Counted from the first letter of the stretch, positions 30,519 to 39,850 are shown. The stretch: DNA of 47,318 nucleotides from JAZDMK01 sp043800975 (GCA_043800975.1 JAZDMK010000288.1:1-47318); one strand, 5' to 3'. A program made the numbers and translations. Notes: generated by a model from the letters alone, not told the origin.

Positions 30519-31622
30519 ATGGTGATGGTAAGAAGAATAAAAATATTCATAAGCGGAATCCTTTGGCTGGCAGTATCTGCAGCACAGGCCCAGCAGTTTG
30601 AACAAACGAAAACGATTGATCAGAGTTTTGCTGTCAATGCAAACACATCGGTTCAGATTTCGCATAAATACGGCGATGTGCAGGTTGTACCCTGGGATAA
30701 AGACTCGGTGCATATCATCACAACCGTGAAAGTGACCAATAAAAAACTATCGGAAGTGGAGCGTATTTTAAACAACATTGATATGAAGTTTACCAATACG
30801 CCTTATTATCTGACAGCAAGTACGCAGTTTAAAAACAGCCGTGGCGCCTGGCAGGAGAGCCTGAGCGATTTTGCAAACAGCATTCTCAGCTCGGGAAATA
30901 AATTTGAAATCACTTCTGTTATCATGATGCCTTCCAAAAATTCATTAACGATTAGTAACAAATACGGCAATGTTTTTATCGCCGATCACAGCGCTCCTTT
31001 AAAGATTACGATTTCGAACGGAGATTTAAAAGCGATGAATTTAACAGGAGAAACTTCACTCGATCTATCATTTTGTAATGCCACAATTTCTTCGGTAACA
31101 CAAGCAAAAATGAGTCTTGGCTACTCAGAAGTAACCTTGAAAAAAGCAAATAAAATTACACTCGACAGTCGTTCATCCAAACTTTGGATTACGAAAATTA
31201 GTACTCTTGAATTGATTTCCAAACGCGATAAAATAAATATCGATACCGTTGGAACCCTGAGCGGACAAAGCGATTTCAGCTCTTTCCAATTGGGAACTGT
31301 TTTAGAAAATATCAGTCTGAAAACATTTTATGGCGACATGAATCTGTCCAATGCAGGAACCCTTTTTAAATACATTCAATTGAATTCGGAGTACACCGAC
31401 ATCAGCCTCGGATTCCCGCAGGCAGCGACCTTTTCCTTCACTTCTGATTATAAACGAACCACGGTTATCGTTCCACCCACTTACACAAATTTGAAAAAAG
31501 AAATGCTGAACGAGAAGGATCAGATTTATAAAATGAATGGTTTTGTAAACGCTGAAACCCAGCCTGCAGCCAGTGTTCAGATCAACGCGCTTTCGGGGAC
31601 GATTACTTTGATTTCGAAGTAG
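30519..31622 (+). CDS. Exported DUF4097/head-GIN-like protein
   Basis: This 367-residue protein has a signal peptide ending AQAQ. The mature part is a regular beta-solenoid (VQISHKYGDVQVVPWDKDSVHIITTVKV, LTISNKYGNVFIADHSAPLKITISNGDLKAMNL, KTFYGDMNLSNAGTLFKYIQLNS), typical of the DUF4097 adhesin-like fold. It lies 6 bases after the putative anti-sigma gene and is a likely target or sensor component of that system. It is probably periplasmic or outer membrane; no sorting domain is present. Confidence 0.75.
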   Translation: MVMVRRIKIFISGILWLAVSAAQAQQFEQTKTIDQSFAVNANTSVQISHKYGDVQVVPWDKDSVHIITTVKVTNKKLSEVERILNNIDMKFTNTPYYLTASTQFKNSRGAWQESLSDFANSILSSGNKFEITSVIMMPSKNSLTISNKYGNVFIADHSAPLKITISNGDLKAMNLTGETSLDLSFCNATISSVTQAKMSLGYSEVTLKKANKITLDSRSSKLWITKISTLELISKRDKINIDTVGTLSGQSDFSSFQLGTVLENISLKTFYGDMNLSNAGTLFKYIQLNSEYTDISLGFPQAATFSFTSDYKRTTVIVPPTYTNLKKEMLNEKDQIYKMNGFVNAETQPAASVQINALSGTITLISK

Positions 31623-31702
31623 CGGGATGTCGGATGTCCGATGCCGGGTCACCATGCAGTAGCTGATACTTTTCATTTTTGACGGAAGCTTGAAGACGGG
31701 AA

Positions 31703-31740
31703 TGCCTGCCTGCTGACGCAGTCGGGCAGGGTAAGCTTAC
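31703..31740. repeat. Hairpin and perfect palindrome in an intergenic gap
   Basis: A stem CCTGCCTG/CGGGCAGG (near 31705-31730, one G-T pair) is followed at once by the perfect 10-bp palindrome GTAAGCTTAC (31731-31740). The gap 31623-31944 (322 bases) holds this, an ACACATAG half element and the promoter at 31906-31938; I see no gene in it. Confidence 0.4.
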
Positions 31741-31767
31741 GCACATTGGCTGCGCATTTCTTTTTTT

Positions 31768-31816
31768 TTAACACATAGGGCACAGTAGAAAAGTCACATA
31801 GGCACATAAAAATTAA
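31768..31816. repeat. ACACATAG-family half element
   Basis: TTAACACATAGGGCACAGTA and the following CACATAGGCACATA match the left arm of the palindrome at 8232-8324 at most positions. Confidence 0.4.
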
Positions 31817-31905
31817 GAGCGCGAGAGTTATCCGATCTTATAAGTAAAAATATATCTACTAAATTTTTATGGATAAGAAAATATTAAAAAACTTTTATAG
31901 TTTTG

Positions 31906-31938
31906 TTTGTTTAAAGGATTAACTCAAATATATATTTG
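31906..31938 (+). promoter_or_regulatory. Promoter of the TPR/transglutaminase gene
   Basis: TTTG (31906-31909) and TATATTTG (31931-31938) are separated by 21 bases, a near-consensus Bacteroidota promoter. The ATG at 31945 is only 7 bases beyond the -7 box, so the transcript would be almost leaderless. Confidence 0.6.
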
Positions 31939-31944
31939 CTTCTT

Positions 31945-34900
31945 ATGAAAAAAATATTCACCGCAACTGCATTTTTATTGTTAGTATTGATGGGTCAAAG
32001 CTCAAAGGCTAACGTAATTGATAGTGTATGGACCGCACTTAATAATAATAAAAGAGTCGAAGCCAGGGAAATGCTTAACCGGGCTGTTAAAGACGAAAAC
32101 CTGACAGTTGAAGCCTCCTTTATCCTTATGTTATTAAACGATTTTGAAACGAAGACCGGCAATCAGGTTCTTTTCAAAAAAGTATATCCAAAGCTGAAAG
32201 AAACCTCACCGTATTTGTACGCCATGTGGTTTACCAACGCTATTATGGATGACTACGATAAAAAGAATAAGGAGGAATTGGCAATGGTGAATATGATAAT
32301 TAATGATACCCGTAATCAGGGGTATATCAGGGAATCTGCGAAGTATGTGCTTTCATTTCATTACTTGATGTCTTTCGATTTTAAGAAAGCGGATGATACG
32401 TACAGAACCATAAAAAGCCTTAGAAAATGGCAAATGACAGGACCGTTTGACAATACATCCGGGAGCGGTTTTGATAAAGATTACCGACCTATTGAGGTAT
32501 GGAGTAAGGATTCTTTATTCGTTTCTAAAACCAACAGCAAAATTTCCTGGTTTACACCCAAAGTGATTTCTGCTGATCCCTGGATATTCTTCGAGAATAA
32601 TATCACTGCCAGGCAAGGAGTGAATTTCTGCCAGACATTTATTGAAAGTCCGGCTGAAATGAATGTCAATCTTGCCATTGGCGCCAACGGTGCTTTTAAA
32701 GTCTGGGTGAATGATGCACTCGAAATTTCAGAAGAAGAGGAACTCCGCACCGACCTCGACTTTCTTAAGAAAGAGGTACACCTGAATAAAGGAGGAAACC
32801 GTATCCTGGTGATGATTGCCTATACCGGAAAACATTATTATCCGAATTTCATGGTACGCCTGACCGATGCTTCCGGTAACCCCATAAGCGGAATAACAGA
32901 ATCAAATGAATATCTTTCTTACCAGAAATCAACGATGCCCTTAAATGACAATGTTATTCCCCACCCTGCTGTAACCTATTTTCAGGAAAAAATTACATCG
33001 GAACCTGACCATCTGCTTTATTATCTGCTCCTTTCCAAATGTTATTACCGTGCCAGCCAGTATAACAAAGCTATTGAAGTACTCGAAAAGGCGCTGGCAA
33101 AAAATCCGGATAACGTGTTGCTGGTTTACGAACAATTGCAGAACTATATTAAACTGGAAGACCGTACAAAAATTATGAAGGAAGCAGATCATTTAAGAAA
33201 CATTGAAGAAAACCAATACCTGATTCTGGAGTATGACATGGGAACTTACCTGGATAATGAAAACTTTGAGGATGCCCTGCAAAAATTAGATGGAATCAAA
33301 AAGATTGTTGGGGAGGACGATGATATATATATGTTGAAGAAAATTGGTTATCTGAGCAAAAAAGCTGAATTTCAGGAGCTTTTCACCGAAATCGAGAGAG
33401 CATTTAAGATTAACCCTGAAAACAGTTATTTTGTGAAACTTAATTTTGAGTTGTCCAAGGCTCAAAAAAAATCATTTGAAAGCTCCGTAGCAATTTATGA
33501 AAAGTTCCTGAAATCCAATTATGACAATGATATTTATAAAAGGCTGTATGATGAATACCTAAACGCAGGAAAAAACTCCGATGCAGAGAAGCTTCTCAAG
33601 AAACAATGCAAATGGTTTCCATACGAACAAAGCACCAAACTTAATCTTGCCAGTTTTTATTATTCGATGAAAGATTTTTCCGAAGCCAAAAAACACATTG
33701 AAGATGCTCTGGGAAATGCACCATTTGATTATAATCTCTGGTCAAACCTTTCATACATCAATGAAGCAATGAACAATCGGTCTCAAGCTATCACCGATCT
33801 TGAAAAAGCCATCCATTTTAATCCTAATCTTTTTAATGAAAGAGAAAGACTAAGAGAATACAAAGGTAAAAAACCTATCCTTTCGTACCTGAAGGATGAT
33901 GATGCTTATACAAGGATTAAAGCCGCCATCAAACAACCGCTGAATTCTGACGAGAATTTCGAATATCTTTTTAAAAACAAAAACTACATCCTGTTTCCAG
34001 AGGGTGCTTTTGTTGAACACAATAGCATTGCCGTGAGGATTCTTAGCGAAAAAGGAATTAAAGATTGGAAAGAATCAAGTATCTCTGTCAAGGACCAGTG
34101 GCAAAACCTCATAGTGGATAAGGCTGAAGTTATAAAAAAGAACGGGCAAAAAGTGGTGGCTGAAAAAAATTACAATGATTTGGTTTTCCCTTCTCTGGAG
34201 GTCGGCGATGTTGTTTACTTTGATTTCAGGATTGAAAACTACACAGGAGGAAAGCTCAGCAAAGAATTCTGGTGCACCTTTGCTTTTAATGACTTTGAAC
34301 CAGTGGCAAACTCGCGGCTTCGGATTCTGACTACAGATAAGAAAAAATTTAATGAATTCAATAAATCGGGTCTGGAAAAGAAAGAATTTAAAATAGATGA
34401 TTTTACCTGTTATGAATGGAAAGCTGAAAATCTTTCAAAATGCAAGGACGAGTTTTATATGCCATCTCTGTATTCGGTGGGAAAGATTATTGATATTTCG
34501 ACAATAGACAAATGGAAAACGATCGCCGATTGGTATCGCGATATAGCTATCCCCTGTGCGAAAGAGGAGTACAATGTAAATCAAGTCTATGATACGCTGA
34601 TTGCCGGGAAAAATTTCACAAATGATTTTGAAAAAGCAAAAGCCATTTACGATTTTATTTGCAACAATATCCGGTACAGCCATGTTCCCTTCCGTCAGGG
34701 ATATTATGTGCCGCAAACTCCCCTGGTTACCTTAAGCACGCAGCTTGGTGATTGCAAAGATCTTTCATTGCTATATCATACACTTGCAAAGAAAGCAGGA
34801 TTGAAAACCAATCTCGTATTGGTAGAAACCCGTGATATTGGAGAAGATATTCTTATTTTGCCCACCAATGAATTCAACCATTGCGTCATTCGCATTATCC

Positions 34901-35703
34901 TTGGTAAGGACACATTATTCCAGGAACTGACCGATTCCAAACTTCCCTTTGGGGAAATAACGCAAGGGCTCACCAACGCTCAGGCGCTCATAATTCCTAA
35001 TGATGAAAAAAGCAGCGAAGGACAGGGTTTGATTCATATACCGGCACCCGCCAACTTCCATAGTAAAATGATCAGGAATATTAAAGTTTCTGTTGGAAAT
35101 GAAATTCTGAATGTTTTCACTGAATACACCGCCATTGGGACTGTTGCAAACGAGCTGAAATATCATTTTGCCGATCAAACCAATGAGCAAACGAAAGATC
35201 AGGTCATTAATCAGCTAAACAGCTATTATCAGCATAATATCAAACTGGAAAATTTCAACTTCACGAATCTGACTAACAGGGAGCCTGTATTAGGATTTAA
35301 CTGCAATTTTACAGTTGAAAACGAGATTAAAACAATTGGATCCTTTAACGTTATATATCCCAAATTCTTCGATAAAATTATTTCCCTTGATTATTTCCCG
35401 GACAAACCTCGGGAGTATCCGCTTTTGTACTGGAAATACGAGTCTACAGATACCTATGAAACACATGTTGAAGTAAAATTGCCAGATAAGGCAGTTATTG
35501 AAGAACTGCCGCAAAATTGCGAGATAAAAGGAAAATTTATTCAGTATTCTTTGACTGTTACCAGAAAAAGTAATAATGTAGTTGAAGTTATCAGAAAAGT
35601 CAAGACCAACAACAATACGGTTTTGCCTGCCGACTATGCTGATTTCAGGGAGATCGCTAAAAAAATAATCAAAGCCGAGGATTTTTATATTACTTATAAA
35701 TAA
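31945..35703 (+). CDS. Exported TPR, DUF3857 and transglutaminase-like protein
   Basis: This is a 1252-residue protein with a signal peptide ending SSKA. Residues about 30-330 include a possible carbohydrate-binding-like segment (NGAFKVWVNDALEI). TPR repeats span about 340-640 (YYRASQYNKAIEVLEKALAKNPDN; YYSMKDFSEAKKHIEDALGNAP). A DUF3857 domain follows (about 690-830, LIVDKAEVIKKNGQKVVAEKN, PSLEVGDVVYFDFRIENYTGG). The transglutaminase-like domain (about 870-1000) has Cys in LGDCKDLSLLYHTLAKKAG and His in NEFNHCVIRI. A DUF3858-like C-terminus completes it. The DUF3857-transglutaminase pairing is common in Bacteroidota; substrate is unknown. Confidence 0.87.
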   Translation: MKKIFTATAFLLLVLMGQSSKANVIDSVWTALNNNKRVEAREMLNRAVKDENLTVEASFILMLLNDFETKTGNQVLFKKVYPKLKETSPYLYAMWFTNAIMDDYDKKNKEELAMVNMIINDTRNQGYIRESAKYVLSFHYLMSFDFKKADDTYRTIKSLRKWQMTGPFDNTSGSGFDKDYRPIEVWSKDSLFVSKTNSKISWFTPKVISADPWIFFENNITARQGVNFCQTFIESPAEMNVNLAIGANGAFKVWVNDALEISEEEELRTDLDFLKKEVHLNKGGNRILVMIAYTGKHYYPNFMVRLTDASGNPISGITESNEYLSYQKSTMPLNDNVIPHPAVTYFQEKITSEPDHLLYYLLLSKCYYRASQYNKAIEVLEKALAKNPDNVLLVYEQLQNYIKLEDRTKIMKEADHLRNIEENQYLILEYDMGTYLDNENFEDALQKLDGIKKIVGEDDDIYMLKKIGYLSKKAEFQELFTEIERAFKINPENSYFVKLNFELSKAQKKSFESSVAIYEKFLKSNYDNDIYKRLYDEYLNAGKNSDAEKLLKKQCKWFPYEQSTKLNLASFYYSMKDFSEAKKHIEDALGNAPFDYNLWSNLSYINEAMNNRSQAITDLEKAIHFNPNLFNERERLREYKGKKPILSYLKDDDAYTRIKAAIKQPLNSDENFEYLFKNKNYILFPEGAFVEHNSIAVRILSEKGIKDWKESSISVKDQWQNLIVDKAEVIKKNGQKVVAEKNYNDLVFPSLEVGDVVYFDFRIENYTGGKLSKEFWCTFAFNDFEPVANSRLRILTTDKKKFNEFNKSGLEKKEFKIDDFTCYEWKAENLSKCKDEFYMPSLYSVGKIIDISTIDKWKTIADWYRDIAIPCAKEEYNVNQVYDTLIAGKNFTNDFEKAKAIYDFICNNIRYSHVPFRQGYYVPQTPLVTLSTQLGDCKDLSLLYHTLAKKAGLKTNLVLVETRDIGEDILILPTNEFNHCVIRIILGKDTLFQELTDSKLPFGEITQGLTNAQALIIPNDEKSSEGQGLIHIPAPANFHSKMIRNIKVSVGNEILNVFTEYTAIGTVANELKYHFADQTNEQTKDQVINQLNSYYQHNIKLENFNFTNLTNREPVLGFNCNFTVENEIKTIGSFNVIYPKFFDKIISLDYFPDKPREYPLLYWKYESTDTYETHVEVKLPDKAVIEELPQNCEIKGKFIQYSLTVTRKSNNVVEVIRKVKTNNNTVLPADYADFREIAKKIIKAEDFYITYK

Positions 35704-35722
35704 AAACAGCCCTTGTTGCACT

Positions 35723-35757
35723 GCGTTCGCGCGCAAGAAATCCGTTGCTCCGCAACA
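35723..35757 (+). repeat. Short gene-3' repeat with hairpin, copy 1
   Basis: GTTCGCGC, a CAAG/CAAA segment and the hairpin GTTGC-TCC-GCAAC (35744-35756) recur at 37119-37151. Each copy lies within about 20 bases of a stop codon. Confidence 0.4.
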
Positions 35758-35839
35758 TATCATTCTCACTCTCGCTCTGACGCTCACTCAGTTTAAAAAG
35801 GGGGTTCAGTAACGCGTGCAAAGTATCCCAAAAATTCCT

Positions 35840-35847
35840 TAAATTTG
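35840..35847 (+). promoter_or_regulatory. Candidate -7 element of the RlaP-like gene
   Basis: TAAATTTG matches TAnnTTTG, 22 bases upstream of the ATG at 35870. The same string TTCCTTAAATTTG recurs before the next gene at 36660. Confidence 0.45.
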
Positions 35848-35869
35848 TTACAACATCTCTCATTCATAA

Positions 35870-36640
35870 ATGAAAACCGAAATAATAAAAGAGCTGAACC
35901 GCCTGGAACAGCAGCATCAGATTAGAATTCTTTATGCTGTTGAAAGTGGCAGCCGTGCCTGGGGTTTTGCTTCCATCGACAGCGATTGGGATGTACGGTA
36001 CATATACATTCACCAACCGGATTGGTATCTCAGAATAGATGATAACAAAGACAGTCTGGAAGAGATATTGCCAAACGAAATTGATTTATCAGGTTGGGAA
36101 TTGAAGAAGGCTTTGAAATTATTCAGAAAGTCGAATCCACCTTTACTCGAATGGCTTAGAAGCCCTATTGTATATATGCAGCAATATTCGACAGCAGATA
36201 AGTTACGGGTATTGCTAAAAGATTATTTCAATCCTAAATCATGCATTCATCATTATCTTCATATGGCGGAGGGAAACTATAAGGTATACCTTCAAAAGGA
36301 AATCGTAAGAGTGAAGAAATATTTCTACGTATTAAGACCGCTTCTGGCCTGCGACTGGATTAAGGAAAATGATACAATGGCACCCATGGAATTTCAGATT
36401 CTGGTTGATGAAATGGTAAGGGATAAAAGCGTTAAAAACGAAATAGAAAATTTATTGAAAAGGAAAATGGAAGGGGTCGAATTGAAGGAAGAGCCCCAAA
36501 ATAAGGTATTACATTGCTTTGTGAAAGAAAAGATAAAATATTACAATGAATATGTAAGTTTAATTGAAAAGCCCATTCAACCGGACACAAAAAAACTGAA
36601 TGCTCTTTTTAAACAAACGTTGGATGAGGTTTGGAAGTAG
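35870..36640 (+). CDS. RlaP-type nucleotidyltransferase
   Basis: This is a 256-residue cytoplasmic protein of the COG3541/PF10127 family (RNA ligase-associated pathway nucleotidyltransferase). The catalytic signature is ESGSRAWGFASIDSDWDVRYIY: GS followed by DxD, as in pol-beta-type nucleotidyltransferases. The C-terminal region is helical. Family members are often near RNA repair ligases, but none is seen here. Nucleotide and RNA substrate are unknown. It has its own -7 element. Confidence 0.87.
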   Translation: MKTEIIKELNRLEQQHQIRILYAVESGSRAWGFASIDSDWDVRYIYIHQPDWYLRIDDNKDSLEEILPNEIDLSGWELKKALKLFRKSNPPLLEWLRSPIVYMQQYSTADKLRVLLKDYFNPKSCIHHYLHMAEGNYKVYLQKEIVRVKKYFYVLRPLLACDWIKENDTMAPMEFQILVDEMVRDKSVKNEIENLLKRKMEGVELKEEPQNKVLHCFVKEKIKYYNEYVSLIEKPIQPDTKKLNALFKQTLDEVWK

Positions 36641-36659
36641 GGCAAGTTGGGGAATTCCT

Positions 36660-36667
36660 TAAATTTG
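36660..36667 (+). promoter_or_regulatory. Candidate -7 element of the PH-like gene
   Basis: TAAATTTG lies 64 bases upstream of the ATG at 36732, within the same TTCCTTAAATTTG string found before the RlaP-like gene. Confidence 0.4.
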
Positions 36668-36731
36668 AAGCAGACAATTCTTATTAAACTTCAGTTCATC
36701 TGTGTAGGAGATCATTTAAAAAAGACTATGT

Positions 36732-37115
36732 ATGGAAGAAAAAATTATTAAGGAAGCAAAGGCTCAATACTACAAATCGATAACCCATCTGGTTGAAGGA
36801 TATCTGATTTTGACCAATAAAAGAATACTGTATTCAGGAACCCAGGCGCGAGTGAAATTTGATCATGGCGCAATTGGAAATGTGATTCATGACCGAATGG
36901 AAAAAGCGATGGGTTACGATAAGCAGGAAGAAGAAAATATTTTCGACATTCCCCTTTCCAAGGCGGGTCATTATTTCAAAAGATTCGGATTATCAAAACG
37001 ACTGGTGATCCATGATGAGAACAACAACGAATATAAACTGATGCTGAACGTTAAAAAGGCGGAACGGGATGAGTGGCCCGATTTTATTGATAAAGCTAAA
37101 AAAGAACTGGAATAA
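36732..37115 (+). CDS. Bacterial PH/GRAM-like domain protein
   Basis: This 127-residue cytoplasmic protein has the strand pattern of a bacterial PH or GRAM domain: YYKSITHLVEGYLILTNKRILYSG, then FDIPLSKAGHYFKRFGLSKRLVIHDENNNEYKLMLN. A C-terminal helix follows (WPDFIDKAKKELE). ILTNKRILYSG is the most family-like segment. A role in membrane or protein binding is likely, but the function is unknown. It lies next to the RlaP-like gene with a separate promoter-like element. Confidence 0.62.
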   Translation: MEEKIIKEAKAQYYKSITHLVEGYLILTNKRILYSGTQARVKFDHGAIGNVIHDRMEKAMGYDKQEEENIFDIPLSKAGHYFKRFGLSKRLVIHDENNNEYKLMLNVKKAERDEWPDFIDKAKKELE

Positions 37116-37118
37116 TCT

Positions 37119-37151
37119 GTGTTCGCGCCCAAACAATCGTTGCGCAGCAAC
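37119..37151 (+). repeat. Short gene-3' repeat with hairpin, copy 2
   Basis: It matches the copy at 35723-35757 at roughly 80% by eye. The hairpin is GTTGC-GCA-GCAAC at 37139-37151. It starts 4 bases after the PH-like gene's stop. Confidence 0.4.
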
Positions 37152-37270
37152 TACATCATAGTAATGCGGCATTAAAGAATGCGAGTATTGAAAACAAAGT
37201 GCAATTTTTGTGGAAGCCACGAGCTAAGAAAAAGGTGTCTGACGAACGAAGTGAGGAGTTCTTTTTCGGG

Positions 37271-37563
37271 GAAAATTGCACTGCAGTTTTCACGAGCAGT
37301 CTTTACGCCGCTAGACCTTCTTTGCCTGCTTTCTTCGGGCAATGCGAAGAAAGCGGGTCGCGTCGTTGGAGCGACGCGAAACATGGCCTGTGCGTAGGCT
37401 AAAACCGCCAAGTATAAGGCCTGTGCGCAGGCTTAAATAAAAAAAATTCGTCCATATCCGACATCCCGCATGAATAGGTCGTGCCTATCCTTCGGCCCCT
37501 TTCGGGCGGCACTCTGTTTTCTATATCTTTTCGTTGTTACCAATAGTCCGTCCCTAACGGGAC
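37271..37563. repeat. Cluster of intergenic hairpins
   Basis: Between convergent genes (gap 37116-37594, no supported gene) there are consecutive inverted repeats: 37271-37291 (GAAAATTGCA/TGCAGTTTTC), 37325-37357 (12-bp stem with one G-T pair), 37358-37379 (TCGCGTCG/CGACGCGA), two related GCCTG..CAGGC-type hairpins at 37386-37399 and 37419-37432, and 37550-37563 (GTCCC/GGGAC). The last could act in termination of the metacaspase gene, although no T-run follows. Confidence 0.5.
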
Positions 37564-37594
37564 TGTGTTGTAGAAATCTGGCATCCGGCAATGC

Positions 37595-39850
37595 TCACTT
37601 CTTCTCTTTACAAACCACCGTAATTCTACTAATCGACCAGGTGGCCGGCGTTTGTATCGAGCCGCGTGTGGCCACACCAATATTCATCAGCGAGGCAAGC
37701 CCCGAGTTGCTTACACTTCGGGTTTTCACACCTGAAGATTCCAGCGCCTGCGGATTGGGCAAAGGCTCATCGGTCGATAAAAGTATGTAGGTATCTATTC
37801 CCAGCGGTTCTTCAATCGTAATCAAATCATCGGGCCCCAGAACCGATTCCGTCAGCACATTGCCTTCTTCATCTTTTTGCGGAAATTTATTTTCAACACT
37901 GCTTCTCGGGTAACACAACAATGTCTGTCCCTTGCTGTCGATAGCTATCACATAGATGTAGCGCTTCATTCCGTTCCAGTAACTCAGGTTGTCTTTGTTC
38001 GCACAAATGGCCAATCCAAACACTTCTTTTTTATACACCTCTCCTTTTGTTACAAGCTGCTTTGTAGCCGAATTGCGCAATGCCAGATAAAACGGATACG
38101 ATCCGTCGTCTTCCGGGCCGGCCAGTGTGAGCCATGTTTTCAGCTTGGCCAGTTTGAGTGCGTATTGTGTAAGCGTGTCCACATAAATTGCATGTGACGC
38201 ATCCATCGGGTTGATGCGAATGAAGTCGGTGCAGGGTGGCATGGGGTTTCCCACGTCTTCCATTCCTGCCAGGGTGGGAAGAATAAATGCATATTCAAGC
38301 TGGCCTTTTTCAATTCTTCCGGTCAGATAATACTGTCCGTCGGCCTGCACGTCGGTCATTTCAACGGCATTGTTTCGGGCAAACACTTCGCTTAATTCAT
38401 CACGCAGTTTTGAATACGGAGGAATGCTAACGAATAATTTGCAGTTTAAAGAAAGTCCGGGAAGCACCGATTTATCGGTGGGTTGCGCACCGAGTGACGT
38501 AGTTTTTCCATCGGGTGTTCTTAGGATCCATTCTTTCCCGTTATAAAAAACAGTGTGCGTGGGCGGCGTGGAAACGGGATCTGTAATCCAATACAGCGAT
38601 TTGTTGTTGGATAACAACGAAAGATTTTTCGCGGTTTTCATTACGTCTTCATACGTCAGATTCGACTTGGGCACATACATCCTCAGCGATGCATTGCCAC
38701 CCGACCAGGATTCAATTTCATACAAGTCGCCGGCCTTTACTTCTTCTGCTTTTCCTTTTACAATTTTCGCAATGCATTTATTCACGCCCTGCATTTCGGT
38801 AATCTGCAAACGCACCGTATCTTTATTTTCCATCACATGAAACACGGTATTGGAAACCGAAAGACCAGCAGCAAAACCGCCCTGCAATGTTATTTGCTCT
38901 GCACCTTCGTTGTTAATAACAGCAATTAAAGTTTTTCCGGAGATGGCTCCTTTATCAATTCCGAAAAGTGTATTGGAAAGACGTTTGTCGTCGCCTGCAA
39001 TGACCGGTTCCTGCTTCTTTCCGTTGTATTTTAATATCGCACGTATGCTTGAAAAAATATCAGCTGCGGAAGAATTAATGGGCACCGTTTTCATGGTTTG
39101 CAAAAAAGCGTACGTAAAGGCACCATGCGGCATCCCGTTCTCATCGCGCTGTTCCATGGCAACCTCATCATCCTGTGCTGCTGAAAGAATCAGCGCACCA
39201 TGTTTCTCGGGCTGTGGTGGGACAACCGCATCACGCGCATCCAGCGTGTCGGGATCCGTGAAACGCGATTTGGGAGGATTGTCAGTGATGGCTCCGCGGG
39301 CAATGGAACCGCTGTGGCAACTGTCGTAAATCACAGTCAGAATAACACCTTTGTCAACCAGTCGCTGAAACAAAACAGCCAGTTCCTTATCGCGAATGTG
39401 CATGGCAAATTTATAGGCGTCGGCGGGAACCATGGTTTCATCGCGTTTATCGGCTTCGCTGGATAAAGAATTTTGCACCTGCGATCCGTGGCCGGCATAA
39501 TAAATCACAACCACGTCGCCTTTTTTTGCTGTGCTGATCAGGTTTTCAAATGCATCCAGAATTCCTTTGCGCGATGCTTCCTGATCCAAAACCAGTTTTA
39601 TATTTTTATCGGGAAAACCAAAACGGGTGGTGAGTACTTCTTTCACAGCCAGCACATCGTTGACACATCCGTCCAGATTCGTAATCTTCTTCAGTTTAAG
39701 TCCGCGGTCGCTTTGCGTCAGTCCTGCATTTTCGGGAAAATAATTGTCGATTCCTATCATCAGCGCAAGCCTGTCCTGCGCATTCACAGCATTCATTCCA
39801 AACACAAAAAACAAAAACAGCAAACTAATTTTTAAACTTCTTTTTATCAT
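37595..39850 (-). CDS. Exported metacaspase with DUF4384-like domain
   Basis: This is a 751-residue protein with a signal peptide ending VNAQ. The caspase-fold domain (about 25-300) begins DRLALMIGIDNYFPE. It has catalytic His121 in YYAGHGSQ and Cys178 in IYDSCHSGS, with a metacaspase-like pattern. The C-terminal half (about 460-720) includes LFGLAICANKDNL-type strands and IYVIAIDSKGQTLLCYP, which resemble DUF4384. It is probably a periplasmic or surface cysteine protease specific for basic residues, as metacaspases are. It follows the TMTC-like gene by 15 bases and is likely co-transcribed. Confidence 0.9.
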   Translation of the reverse strand: MIKRSLKISLLFLFFVFGMNAVNAQDRLALMIGIDNYFPENAGLTQSDRGLKLKKITNLDGCVNDVLAVKEVLTTRFGFPDKNIKLVLDQEASRKGILDAFENLISTAKKGDVVVIYYAGHGSQVQNSLSSEADKRDETMVPADAYKFAMHIRDKELAVLFQRLVDKGVILTVIYDSCHSGSIARGAITDNPPKSRFTDPDTLDARDAVVPPQPEKHGALILSAAQDDEVAMEQRDENGMPHGAFTYAFLQTMKTVPINSSAADIFSSIRAILKYNGKKQEPVIAGDDKRLSNTLFGIDKGAISGKTLIAVINNEGAEQITLQGGFAAGLSVSNTVFHVMENKDTVRLQITEMQGVNKCIAKIVKGKAEEVKAGDLYEIESWSGGNASLRMYVPKSNLTYEDVMKTAKNLSLLSNNKSLYWITDPVSTPPTHTVFYNGKEWILRTPDGKTTSLGAQPTDKSVLPGLSLNCKLFVSIPPYSKLRDELSEVFARNNAVEMTDVQADGQYYLTGRIEKGQLEYAFILPTLAGMEDVGNPMPPCTDFIRINPMDASHAIYVDTLTQYALKLAKLKTWLTLAGPEDDGSYPFYLALRNSATKQLVTKGEVYKKEVFGLAICANKDNLSYWNGMKRYIYVIAIDSKGQTLLCYPRSSVENKFPQKDEEGNVLTESVLGPDDLITIEEPLGIDTYILLSTDEPLPNPQALESSGVKTRSVSNSGLASLMNIGVATRGSIQTPATWSISRITVVCKEKK

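Noticed and set aside
37271..37432. Integron attC sites or a CRISPR array
   Set aside because: The hairpins differ in sequence, lack GTTRRRY/RYYYAAC core sites and are not separated by uniform spacers.
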